The notes below the pieces were generated by a model, which ran no database searches, had not been told where the DNA came from, and was given only the letters and a program-made list of their open reading frames with translations. The position numbers and the translations under genes are program-made. Below, piece by piece: positions 18,898 to 26,665 of a stretch of 64,000 bases of DNA (positions are counted from its first letter, which is position 1; each line of letters opens with the position of its first letter). This DNA is from Bacterioplanoides sp965219715 (lineage in GTDB: Bacteria > Pseudomonadota > Gammaproteobacteria > Pseudomonadales > Oceanobacteraceae), in the NCBI RefSeq assembly GCF_965219715.1, contig NZ_OZ244785.1:1736001-1800000 (forward strand). The letters are read 5' to 3'.

Positions 18898-19557
18898 ATG
18901 AGCGCAGCAGTCCCTGCAGACCCGGAACCTCAACCTTCCACCACCACTGGTCAGTACCATCACGGCAACCTGAAGGTCGCTTTGCTGCAGGCCGCGGTTG
19001 AGCTGATCCGTGAAACCAGTGTTGAAAAACTCAGCCTGCGTGCGTTAGCAAGAAAAGTGGGCGTATCGCAAACCGCGCCTTACCGCCACTTCAAAGATAA
19101 AAATCATCTGCTGGTCGAAATCGCCAAAGATACCTTTGCAGAAATGGTGATGGTCACCACCAAAGAACTGAAGCCACAACAAACGCCACCTCAGAACGTC
19201 TGCAACTGCGGCCGCGCTTACCTGCAATACGCCATTGATAACCCGGAGCGTTACAAGCTGGTATTTGGCCCCAGTATTGAAAACCGCGAAAACTATCCGG
19301 ATCTGATGGAAGCAGGCATGAGCTCATTTGCGGTACTGATGAACTTAGTAGAACAGGGGATCGACAGCGGCGACTTCCTCGATCACTGCCCGAAACTGCT
19401 GGCCAACGCCTGCTGGACCTCAATGCACGGCTTCGCCTCCCTGGCGATTGACGGCTTTTATCAGCGTCAGGAACTTCCGGTCGATTTTGCAACCTTAATG
19501 GAAGGTCAGGTGCAGTTGTCGATGCGCGCCATTCAGCGCCAGCCAAGCTGGGTATAA
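18898..19557 (+). CDS. TetR/AcrR-family transcriptional regulator
   Basis: The 219-residue protein has a TetR helix-turn-helix (about residues 24-70, KVALLQAAVELIRE ... LSLRALARKVGVSQTAPYRHFKDKNHLL) followed by an all-helical ligand domain with a W-containing helix (CWTSMHGFASLAIDGFY) common in this family. It stands head-to-head with the RND operon, so it most likely represses the pump and itself until an effector binds. Confidence 0.92.
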   Translation: MSAAVPADPEPQPSTTTGQYHHGNLKVALLQAAVELIRETSVEKLSLRALARKVGVSQTAPYRHFKDKNHLLVEIAKDTFAEMVMVTTKELKPQQTPPQNVCNCGRAYLQYAIDNPERYKLVFGPSIENRENYPDLMEAGMSSFAVLMNLVEQGIDSGDFLDHCPKLLANACWTSMHGFASLAIDGFYQRQELPVDFATLMEGQVQLSMRAIQRQPSWV

Positions 19558-19655
19558 CGCCCGAAATGACAGAAAAACCCCCGTGCTTTTCTGACCAATC
19601 AGACAACTTCTGTTTTTTTCATGTTGGACTTTATATTCCTTCATGAACATCGCAC

Positions 19656-19687
19656 CAGGCCAGATGACATCTGGCCTGCTTTATTTT
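19656..19687 (+). terminator. Terminator after the TetR gene
   Basis: CAGGCCAGA and TCTGGCCTG form a perfect stem around TGACA (19656-19678), followed by a CTTTATTTT tail. It lies 100 bases after the TetR stop. The rest of 19558-19817 holds a possible gcvT promoter (TATACT at 19743-19748, with no clear -35) and nothing else that I can see. Confidence 0.75.
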
Positions 19688-19817
19688 GGAACCATCGTAC
19701 ATAAAAGTGCTTTTTAGGGGTGAATAAGCTGAATTTAAGCGCTATACTGCCTGCCCTTTTTTATTGCCGTTATGGTTAACTATTAGCCGAACGACAACAA
19801 CTTTCAGGTAGGACTAT

Positions 19818-20900
19818 ATGGGTAAACAAACCGCCCTTTACGCAAAGCATGTCGAAGCCAACGGCAAGATCGTTGATTTTGGTGGTTGGGACATGCCAAT
19901 TCATTACGGTTCGCAGATTCAGGAACATAATGCCGTCCGTGAAGACGTTGGTATGTTCGATGTTTCGCACATGACCATCGTGGACGTGAAAGGCAGTGAT
20001 GCCAAAGCCTACCTGCAAAAATTACTCGCCAACGACGTTGATAAGTTAAAAGATGCCGGCAAAGCGTTATACACCGGCATGCTGAACGAAGATGGCGGCG
20101 TCATCGACGATCTGATCGTTTACAACATGGACGGCTGGTACCGCACCGTTGTGAACTGTGCCACCCGCGAAAAAGATCTGGAGTGGATGGACAAACAGAG
20201 CACGGGCTTTGATGTGTCTCTGACTGAGCGTCCTGAGCTATCCATGCTGGCGGTTCAGGGTCCTAATGCGATTGAGAAAGTGAAACAGGTTAAGCCTGAA
20301 GCAGCTGAACTGGTTGGTGGCCTGAAGATCTTCCAGGGTCTGCCACAAAGCGACTGGTTCTTTGCCCGCACCGGTTACACCGGCGAAGACGGCCTGGAAA
20401 TCATGATTCCGGAAGCTGAAATTGCGGATTTCTGGCAAGCACTGGTAGACGCTGGTGTACAACCGGCAGGTCTGGGCGCTCGTGATACTCTGCGCCTGGA
20501 AGCGGGTATGAACCTGTACGGCAACGATATGGACGAAACCATCAGCCCACTACAGGCTGGTATGGGCTGGACCATCGCCTGGGAACCGGCTGAGCGTGAC
20601 TTTAATGGTCGTAAAGCGCTGGAAGCTGAAAAAGCCAAAGGTGATATTCCTAAGCTGGTTGGCCTGGTACTGGAAACCCGTGGTGTGATGCGTTCTCACC
20701 AGAAAGTGGTTGTCGACGGTATTGGTGAGGGTGAAGTGACTTCCGGTACCTTCTCACCAACCCTGCAGCACTCGATTGCGATGGCGCGCGTACCTAAGGG
20801 TACCGGCGACAGCTGTGAAATTGAAATGCGTGGCAAGTTGATTCCTGCCCGCGTTGTGAAATTACCGTTTGTACGTAACGGTAAGAAGGTTTTTGAATAA
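19818..20900 (+). CDS. gcvT: Glycine cleavage system T protein (aminomethyltransferase)
   Basis: The 360-residue enzyme moves the methylene group from the aminomethyl-lipoyl arm of GcvH to tetrahydrofolate and releases ammonia. Family hallmarks are DFGGWDMPIHYGSQIQEH near the N terminus, VGMFDVSHM, the folate-binding region and RTGYTGEDGLEIM, with GLGARDTLRLEAGMNLYG. A good AGGTAGGA site precedes the ATG. It is the first of three glycine cleavage genes in the order T, H, P; a gap of 290 bases separates it from gcvH, so H and P may have separate control. Confidence 0.97.
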   Translation: MGKQTALYAKHVEANGKIVDFGGWDMPIHYGSQIQEHNAVREDVGMFDVSHMTIVDVKGSDAKAYLQKLLANDVDKLKDAGKALYTGMLNEDGGVIDDLIVYNMDGWYRTVVNCATREKDLEWMDKQSTGFDVSLTERPELSMLAVQGPNAIEKVKQVKPEAAELVGGLKIFQGLPQSDWFFARTGYTGEDGLEIMIPEAEIADFWQALVDAGVQPAGLGARDTLRLEAGMNLYGNDMDETISPLQAGMGWTIAWEPAERDFNGRKALEAEKAKGDIPKLVGLVLETRGVMRSHQKVVVDGIGEGEVTSGTFSPTLQHSIAMARVPKGTGDSCEIEMRGKLIPARVVKLPFVRNGKKVFE

Positions 20901-21062
20901 TCACCCGGAAACGAGGTGATTAAAGCACCCAATATTGTTCAGCCACGGCCATCACAATCGCGTCCATGCTCCGGTGATGACCACGCAGCTCCCGGCTGCT
21001 GTTTTGAACAACATTCGGTACTTCAATCTTTCAGTCGATTGATTGGTTGTTTTTCTAAAGCA

Positions 21063-21113
21063 GCAACAGGATGTTGCGGGCGCATCGCAGGCACAGGGAT
21101 GTGCCTTACGATG
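21063..21113 (+). promoter_or_regulatory. Structured gcvH leader with two GGA-loop hairpins (possible CsrA/RsmA sites)
   Basis: Two adjacent hairpins present GGA in the loop: GCAACA-GGA-TGTTGC (21063-21077) and GGCACA-GGGA-TGTGCC (21090-21105). The second is enclosed by CATCG/CGATG (21083-21087 and 21109-21113). The sequence ACAGGGATGT agrees with the ACARGGAUGU core known as the high-affinity CsrA/RsmA target. The element lies 80-130 bases before the gcvH start, whose ribosome site also contains GGA. It could be a CsrA-controlled leader or a small CsrA-titrating RNA. It does not match a glycine riboswitch. The rest of the 20901-21190 gap holds a weak AATCACC/GGTGATT hairpin after gcvT and no gene. 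Confidence 0.45.
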
Positions 21114-21190
21114 GGTGCGGCTGAAAAATTACCGATTAATCGGCAAAAGTTTAAATGTTAAAAAAGCGTCAGACCGTACGGAGAAAACTG

Positions 21191-21574
21191 ATGAGCAATA
21201 TCCCAACAGAATTAAAATACGTTGCATCCCACGAGTGGCTGCGTAAAGAAGAAGACGGCACCATCACTGTTGGTGTTACCGACTTCGCACAAGAACAGCT
21301 GGGCGACGTAGTATTCGTTGAGCTGCCAGAAGTAGGTACTGAAGTAGCCGCTGACGACGACATCGCTGTTGTTGAGTCTGTAAAAGCTGCTTCCGACATC
21401 TACGCACCAATCTCTGGTGAAATCGTAGCGATCAACGAAGACCTGGTAGACGCTCCGGAAAAAGTAAACGAAGACCCATACGGCGAAGCCTGGTTCTTCA
21501 AGATCAAGCCAGCGAACGAAGGCGACTACGACGGCCTGCTGACTGCTGATCAATACGAAGCTGAGTGCAACTAA
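21191..21574 (+). CDS. gcvH: Glycine cleavage system H protein
   Basis: A 127-residue lipoyl carrier that shuttles the aminomethyl group between the P, T and L proteins. The lipoylated lysine is Lys65 in VVESVKAASDIY, within the usual barrel, and the length is that of the family. The ATG at 21191 is chosen over an in-frame start 12 codons upstream because it has GGAG eight bases before it and because homologues start at MSNIP-like sequence. Confidence 0.97.
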   Translation: MSNIPTELKYVASHEWLRKEEDGTITVGVTDFAQEQLGDVVFVELPEVGTEVAADDDIAVVESVKAASDIYAPISGEIVAINEDLVDAPEKVNEDPYGEAWFFKIKPANEGDYDGLLTADQYEAECN

Positions 21575-21607
21575 TACCTTAGGTATCTGAGTTTCCGTAA
21601 ATATCAA

Positions 21608-21650
21608 AAGCCTCGGCCTTGCTTCTACACAACCGGGGCTTTTTCTTTTC
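21608..21650 (+). terminator. Terminator after gcvH
   Basis: AAGCCTCGG pairs with CCGGGGCTT (one T-G pair) around a 16-base loop and is followed by TTTTCTTTTC. It separates gcvH from gcvP, so gcvP may depend on read-through or on its own promoter. Confidence 0.75.
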
Positions 21651-21676
21651 TGACATAAAGACGTACGAGACATCCC

Positions 21677-24574
21677 ATGACCACATTGTCTTTAAAAGAG
21701 CTGGAACAGCGCGACAACTTTGTTGGCCGCCATATTGGTTCCGATGGCGCTGGCATTGATCACAGCGAAGAAAACGCCATGCTGCAAAGCATTGGTGCCG
21801 ATTCTCTGGATTCATTAACCGCTGAAATTGTACCGGCTGATATTCTGCAGGAGCCGTTCCTGGAGATCACCGACAGCCGCACCGAGTTTGAAGCCCTGAA
21901 CTACCTCAAGTCTCTGGCTGCGAAAAACAAGGTCTTTAAAAGCTACATCGGCATGGGTTACCACGACACCATTATTCCACCGGTGATCCTGCGTAACGTG
22001 ATGGAAAACCCGGGTTGGTACACGGCGTACACGCCATACCAGCCGGAAATCGCCCAGGGTCGTCTGGAATCTCTGCTGAACTTCCAGCAAATGGTGATCG
22101 ACTTCACCGGTATGGAACTGGCCAACGCCTCCCTGCTGGATGAAGGTACTGCCGCGGCGGAAGCCATGGCGATGATCAAGCGTTCCGTACGTAAGAACAA
22201 ATCCAACACCTTCTATCTGGATGAAAACTGCCTGCCACAAACCATCGACGTGGTGAAAACCCGTGCCGAAGCGTTTGGCTGGGACGTACAGGTAGGTCCT
22301 GCGGCTGAAGCAGCCAACGCCGACGTATTCGGTGCGCTGTTCCAGTACCCGGGCGTAGACGGTGAAGTGATCGATCTGACCGACGTGATTGCGGCACTGC
22401 ACGAGAAGAACGCCATGGCGGCCGTTGCTTCCGACCTGATGGCGCTGATCATGCTGAAAGCACCGGGCGAAATGGGCGCCGACATCGTACTGGGTAACGC
22501 CCAGCACTTCGGCGTACCAATGGGCTTTGGTGGCCCGCACGCTGCGTTCTTCGCTACTAAAGACAGCTTCAAGCGCTCGATTCCTGGCCGTATTATCGGT
22601 GTTTCCATCGACGCTCAGGGCAAGCCTGCGCTGCGTATGGCACTGCAAACCCGTGAACAGCATATCCGTCGTGAGAAAGCCAACTCCAACATCTGTACTG
22701 CTCAGGTGCTGCTGGCTAACCTGTCTGCGTTCTACGCGGTTTACCACGGCCCTAAAGGTCTGCAAACCATCGCTGGTCGCATCCACCGTCTGACCGATAT
22801 TCTGGCGGCGGGTCTGAAGGCGAAAGGCGTAGAAATCACCAACAACCAGTGGTTCGACACCTTAACCGTAAAAGTGGCTGACCGTGATGCGGTTCTGGCA
22901 CGCGCTGAAGCAGCTGAACTGAACCTGCGTATCGACGCTGATACTCTGGGTGTAACCCTGAGTGAAAAGACTTCTGCCGAAGACGTTGCTGAACTGTTCG
23001 ACGTAATCATTGGCGAAGGCCACGGCCTGGACGTTTACGCTCTGGACGCTGACATCGTTGCCAACGGCAGCACCAGCATCGCGGCAAACGTTACCCGTAA
23101 TACTGAATTCCTGACTCATCCGACCTTCAACAGCCATCACACGGAACATGAGATGCTGCGTTACATGAAGCGTCTGGAGTCAAAAGACCTGGCGATGAAC
23201 CACAGCATGATCACGCTGGGTTCTTGTACCATGAAGCTGAACGCCACCACCGAAATGATTCCGGTTACCTGGCCAGAATTCGGCAACATCCACCCGTTCG
23301 CGCCTCAGTCTCAGACCGAAGGTTACGAGCAGATGATTGCCGAGCTGGACGACTACCTGAAGCAAGCCACTGGCCTGCCAGCAGTATGTATGCAGCCGAA
23401 CTCCGGTGCGCAGGGCGAATACGCCGGTCTGTTAGCGATTAAGAAATACCACGAGAGCCGTGGCGAAGGTCACCGTAACGTGTGTCTGATTCCTCGCTCT
23501 GCCCACGGTACTAACCCGGCATCGGCGCAAATGGCCTCCATGCGCGTGGTTGTGACCGACTGTGATGAAGACGGCAACGTTGATTTCGCGGACCTGAAAG
23601 CCAAGGCCGAAGAGCTGGGCGATCAGTTGTCTTGCTTAATGCTGACCTACCCATCGACCCACGGTATTTATGAAGAAGGCGTACGTGAAATCTGCGACCT
23701 GATTCATGAGCACGGCGGCCAGGTGTACATGGATGGCGCTAACCTGAACGCTCAGGTAGGCATCACCTCTCCGGGTCATATTGGTGCTGACGTAACACAC
23801 ATGAACCTGCACAAAACCTTCGCTATCCCACACGGTGGTGGTGGCCCGGGTATGGGCCCGATTGGTGTGGCAGCACACCTGGCACCGTTTGTGGCGAACC
23901 ACGCGGTACGTCCGATCGACAACGAATCCAAAGGCAACGGTGCGGTATCCGCAGCGCCTTACGGCTCTTCTTCGATCCTCAACATCAGCTGGATGTACAT
24001 CACCCTGATGGGCGGCAACGGCCTGCGTAAAGCGACTCAAACCGCACTGCTGAAAGCCAACTACCTGGCTAAGCGTTTGAGTACGCACTACCCGATTCTG
24101 TACTCTGGTCAGAACGGCCGTGTCGCGCACGAATGTATCGTTGACCTGCGTCCGATCAAAGCCGAAACCGGTATCACCGAGGTGGATATCGCTAAGCGCC
24201 TGATGGACTACGGTTTCCACGCGCCAACCATGTCGTTCCCGGTTGCGGGTACTTTCATGATTGAGCCGACGGAATCTGAATCTCAGGCTGAGATCGATCG
24301 TTTCGCTGACGCCATGATTGCGATTAAAGGCGAGATTGATGCCGTTGTACGTGGTGAGTTAGACGCGGAAAACAACCCGCTGAAAAACGCTCCTCACACC
24401 GCTGAAGTGGTTACCGGTGATTGGGAACGTCCTTACTCCCGTGAACTGGCGGCTTATCCGGTTAAAGACCTGGGCGCTCATAAGTTCTGGCCAAGCGTTG
24501 GCCGTATTGATGATGTGTACGGTGACCGTAACCTGATTTGTTCTTGTCCGGCGATTGAGAATTACGAAGATTAA
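21677..24574 (+). CDS. gcvP: Glycine dehydrogenase (decarboxylating), P protein
   Basis: The 965-residue single-chain P protein decarboxylates glycine and loads the aminomethyl group on GcvH. It has the two-halves layout of the family: the N-terminal half contains GTAAAEAMAM and FGVPMGFGGPHAAFFA, and the C-terminal half has the PLP lysine in NLHKTFAIPHGGGGPGMGP. Full length compares with about 955-960 in relatives. The ribosome site is weak. Codon choice is strongly biased toward C-ending codons, as in gcvT and gcvH, which suggests high expression. Confidence 0.97.
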   Translation: MTTLSLKELEQRDNFVGRHIGSDGAGIDHSEENAMLQSIGADSLDSLTAEIVPADILQEPFLEITDSRTEFEALNYLKSLAAKNKVFKSYIGMGYHDTIIPPVILRNVMENPGWYTAYTPYQPEIAQGRLESLLNFQQMVIDFTGMELANASLLDEGTAAAEAMAMIKRSVRKNKSNTFYLDENCLPQTIDVVKTRAEAFGWDVQVGPAAEAANADVFGALFQYPGVDGEVIDLTDVIAALHEKNAMAAVASDLMALIMLKAPGEMGADIVLGNAQHFGVPMGFGGPHAAFFATKDSFKRSIPGRIIGVSIDAQGKPALRMALQTREQHIRREKANSNICTAQVLLANLSAFYAVYHGPKGLQTIAGRIHRLTDILAAGLKAKGVEITNNQWFDTLTVKVADRDAVLARAEAAELNLRIDADTLGVTLSEKTSAEDVAELFDVIIGEGHGLDVYALDADIVANGSTSIAANVTRNTEFLTHPTFNSHHTEHEMLRYMKRLESKDLAMNHSMITLGSCTMKLNATTEMIPVTWPEFGNIHPFAPQSQTEGYEQMIAELDDYLKQATGLPAVCMQPNSGAQGEYAGLLAIKKYHESRGEGHRNVCLIPRSAHGTNPASAQMASMRVVVTDCDEDGNVDFADLKAKAEELGDQLSCLMLTYPSTHGIYEEGVREICDLIHEHGGQVYMDGANLNAQVGITSPGHIGADVTHMNLHKTFAIPHGGGGPGMGPIGVAAHLAPFVANHAVRPIDNESKGNGAVSAAPYGSSSILNISWMYITLMGGNGLRKATQTALLKANYLAKRLSTHYPILYSGQNGRVAHECIVDLRPIKAETGITEVDIAKRLMDYGFHAPTMSFPVAGTFMIEPTESESQAEIDRFADAMIAIKGEIDAVVRGELDAENNPLKNAPHTAEVVTGDWERPYSRELAAYPVKDLGAHKFWPSVGRIDDVYGDRNLICSCPAIENYED

Positions 24575-24593
24575 TCTTCGTTATTTCCAGTCC

Positions 24594-24625
24594 ATGAAAA
24601 AACCCGCGGTCGCGGGTTTTTTCAT
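24594..24625. terminator. Palindromic bidirectional terminator after gcvP
   Basis: A nearly perfect 32-base palindrome with six A, CCCGCG, a two-base centre, CGCGGG and six T starts 20 bases after the gcvP stop. It can stop gcvP transcripts and, in reverse, the TIR operon read toward it. It marks the border between the core and the accessory region. Confidence 0.9.
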
Positions 24626-24692
24626 TTAAAAGCAGGCTTTTTAGCAACTGAACCGTTACGTTAATTCCTAGCTATAACGATTTTTGCAAACT

Positions 24693-25373
24693 TTATGCAA
24701 CCGTCTTAGTTATTTCATAATCATCAATATTTTCGTTAATTCCAGTTGCCAAATCTAAGTAGTAACCAACATTTCCTATAAAATCAGACCACTTAACCGA
24801 ATGGATGTAAGAAGAATTACCTAGATATACTTTCCCGTTGCCGTGGTGATTACAATCACTCAAGTTAGGAGACTTTATGTTAAACATGTTGTCTCTCAAT
24901 ATCTGAAAAAGGAAATCTGTTTTCAAAGTCCTGGTTTTACAATGGGGGCAACTTTCATCGACGAGATAGTATTCATAACTTCCATTACTATCAGGTAAAA
25001 CGACCGCCAATACAGCATTAGTCTTGCTAGTTCTACCATTTCTTGCGTGCTCTTTAAGTGAGTACGATATTTCCCAAGGAATCCATTGATCAGATTCAGT
25101 AACAAGAAACTCTTTCATACCTTTTGAAATGACGCAAATCGTAATGCTGCTATCATATATTTTATCTCTTAATTTCGAAGCAATCGTTGAGTCTTTAAAG
25201 CTACTCATGTCTTCGCCATCGGCTTCCCCTTTATTTATCTGATCGTCCTCATCAAGATAGTCCTGTAATTTATCGATATAATCTCTTACTTTCGTATCAT
25301 CAAAAATACTATCAGTCAGAGGTTTAACTTGATTATCAGCATATTTATACGAAACAAAAACTTTCCTGCCCAT
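24693..25373 (-). CDS. TIR-like protein (DUF1863/MTH538 type, Thoeris ThsB-like)
   Basis: The 226-residue protein opens with RKVFVSYKYADNQ, the first strand and loop of the DUF1863 TIR-like fold found in Thoeris ThsB. A later strand reads SITICVISKGM, and WIPWEISYSLKE supplies a Trp and a Glu (about 101) at the place of the TIR catalytic glutamate. The C-terminal part adds a CPHC pair (about 142-145) and C-x-HH (174-177), a possible metal site not general in TIR domains. ThsB-type proteins make an NAD-derived signal on phage infection; that role is inferred here. The ATG at 25373 lies one base after the stop of the membrane protein gene; an alternative ATG at 25385 would overlap it by 11 bases. 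The region is AT-rich, unlike its flanks. Confidence 0.75.
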   Translation of the reverse strand: MGRKVFVSYKYADNQVKPLTDSIFDDTKVRDYIDKLQDYLDEDDQINKGEADGEDMSSFKDSTIASKLRDKIYDSSITICVISKGMKEFLVTESDQWIPWEISYSLKEHARNGRTSKTNAVLAVVLPDSNGSYEYYLVDESCPHCKTRTLKTDFLFQILRDNMFNIKSPNLSDCNHHGNGKVYLGNSSYIHSVKWSDFIGNVGYYLDLATGINENIDDYEITKTVA

Positions 25374-25374
25374 T

Positions 25375-25782
25375 TCAACATCCATTTATTATAAACATAA
25401 CTATTAGTGCTGCAGACACTGAGATTCCGTAAAAAGGTACGAGTGTTTTAGAAAATATACCTCTTCCCCATGTATTATCCCTTACATTAAATTTCGACGC
25501 ATTCATATCGAAATCAATTGAAGCCTCATCCTTTTCTCTAACTTCATTATAAAGTTCTCGATACTGCCTCTCTGTTGCTATAAAGAAACCATCCAACAAC
25601 CAAAACACAGGAATTACAAAATATGAGATTAATACGTAATTAATATTTGCATCCTTTGCAGCTAAAGCAAACAGTGCTGAAACGAGAGTAATCGACCAGC
25701 CTTTGATTAAAAAGGAATTCGAATTCATCCGTGATATTACATTCTGAATAAATTCAAGGTGTTTCATTTTTTTGTCAGACAT
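25375..25782 (-). CDS. Small three-helix membrane protein partnered with TIR proteins
   Basis: This 135-residue protein begins with a basic amphipathic helix (HLEFIQNVISRMNSNSF), then two membrane helices close together (about 24-42 and 47-69), a charged cytoplasmic stretch (ERQYRELYNEVREKDEAS) and a third helix at the C terminus (about 111-133). The layout resembles SLATT-type or other small effector membrane proteins linked to nucleotide-signalling defence systems; I cannot assign a family with certainty. It is sandwiched between two TIR genes, with gaps of 19 bases and 1 base, and has a strong AGGTGG site. A role as membrane-disrupting effector is inferred. Confidence 0.7.
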   Translation of the reverse strand: MSDKKMKHLEFIQNVISRMNSNSFLIKGWSITLVSALFALAAKDANINYVLISYFVIPVFWLLDGFFIATERQYRELYNEVREKDEASIDFDMNASKFNVRDNTWGRGIFSKTLVPFYGISVSAALIVMFIINGC

Positions 25783-25801
25783 ACAGCCACCTATATAAAT
25801 A

Positions 25802-26641
25802 TTACCAGACTAAAGATTTAGACTCTTCAGAACCTAAATTATAGTTTGTTCCCGCGGCCAAATTATACAGTTCAGTCAACGCATCGTATCCCTTATAGCT
25901 ATTTCGGTTAAAGCCAACCCATTTACTAATGATTTCAGCATTTAACTTGTGCAGATGTTCTATAGGTAATGAGTAACTAACCTTTACTGAAGAACTTTCC
26001 AATCCAGCACTCTTTCGGAGACTTTCGTTAAAGGTCAGAGAATCAAGGGCCATCTCTGTTCTTTTAATCATAGGACGATTGCGAATTACACTCGAAGTTC
26101 TTAGTTCCGACATAAGCCACGGTGAGTATGTACTAACTCCAGCTCTTATCTTTGAACTTAAGGAATGATTATCAACCGAGTTATCCGTATTTAAAAAAAT
26201 TAGACATTCGCAATGATCAATCATGAGATTTAGTGCGTTTGATAGCAATGTATATACGTGCGAAGCCGTTACATTGCATTTTTCGTAAGAATATAGATTC
26301 TCACCTTCTATACGGCTGTACTGATCATTGATCTTTTTTATCAGCTGGTCAGAATAGCCCCACACTGTTGAATCTATAAACGACTCCAATGAAAATTTCT
26401 CTTTCAGGAAAGAAGCAAATCTTTTTGCTATCAATTCATCACTATGAGAATGAGAGATAAATACTTTCTTACTTGAAAGTAGAGGAAACCATTCACTTTC
26501 AAGACGATCGCCATCAATTACACCATCCTTCTCAACTAAATGATTTAGAGAATCTCGAACATACCTAGAATCATCAGATACTGTAATAGGTTGATTGTTA
26601 AAATCATTGTTATCTAGTTTTAAATTAAATCCATGAAGCAT
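25802..26641 (-). CDS. TIR-domain protein with N- and C-terminal extensions
   Basis: The 279-residue protein has a variable front (residues 1-57) and then KKVFISHSHSDELIAKRFASFL (about 58-79), the classic start of a bacterial TIR domain. Next come a strand with FIDSTVWG, a hydrophobic strand CECLIFLNTDNS (144-155) and SPWLMSEL (173-180), where Glu179 fits the catalytic glutamate of NAD-consuming TIR enzymes. A tail of about 80 residues follows. An AGGA site sits seven bases before the ATG. It is 24 bases downstream of the DUF4041 gene and 19 upstream of the membrane protein gene, which suggests one transcript. Confidence 0.78.
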   Translation of the reverse strand: MLHGFNLKLDNNDFNNQPITVSDDSRYVRDSLNHLVEKDGVIDGDRLESEWFPLLSSKKVFISHSHSDELIAKRFASFLKEKFSLESFIDSTVWGYSDQLIKKINDQYSRIEGENLYSYEKCNVTASHVYTLLSNALNLMIDHCECLIFLNTDNSVDNHSLSSKIRAGVSTYSPWLMSELRTSSVIRNRPMIKRTEMALDSLTFNESLRKSAGLESSSVKVSYSLPIEHLHKLNAEIISKWVGFNRNSYKGYDALTELYNLAAGTNYNLGSEESKSLVW

Positions 26642-26665
26642 ATATAAATCCTGATCGTATAATAC

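Noticed and set aside
20916..21161. Plus-strand open frame of 81 codons between gcvT and gcvH
   Set aside because: It runs through the structured leader, is rich in Cys, Gln and Pro without pattern, and has no ribosome site.
20901..21190. Glycine riboswitch before gcvH
   Set aside because: The conserved aptamer core sequences and tandem layout are missing; the hairpins present have GGA loops that fit CsrA sites better.
21815..22786. Long open frame (323 codons) antisense to gcvP
   Set aside because: It mirrors the strong codon bias of gcvP, has no ribosome site and no recognisable domain.
24576..24700. tRNA-type integration site at the island border
   Set aside because: No tRNA gene, direct repeat or integrase could be found on either side of the gcvP terminator.
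24693..25373. Full canonical Thoeris system
   Set aside because: No ThsA with a SLOG/STALD or Macro domain is encoded near; only a Thoeris-like arrangement is claimed.
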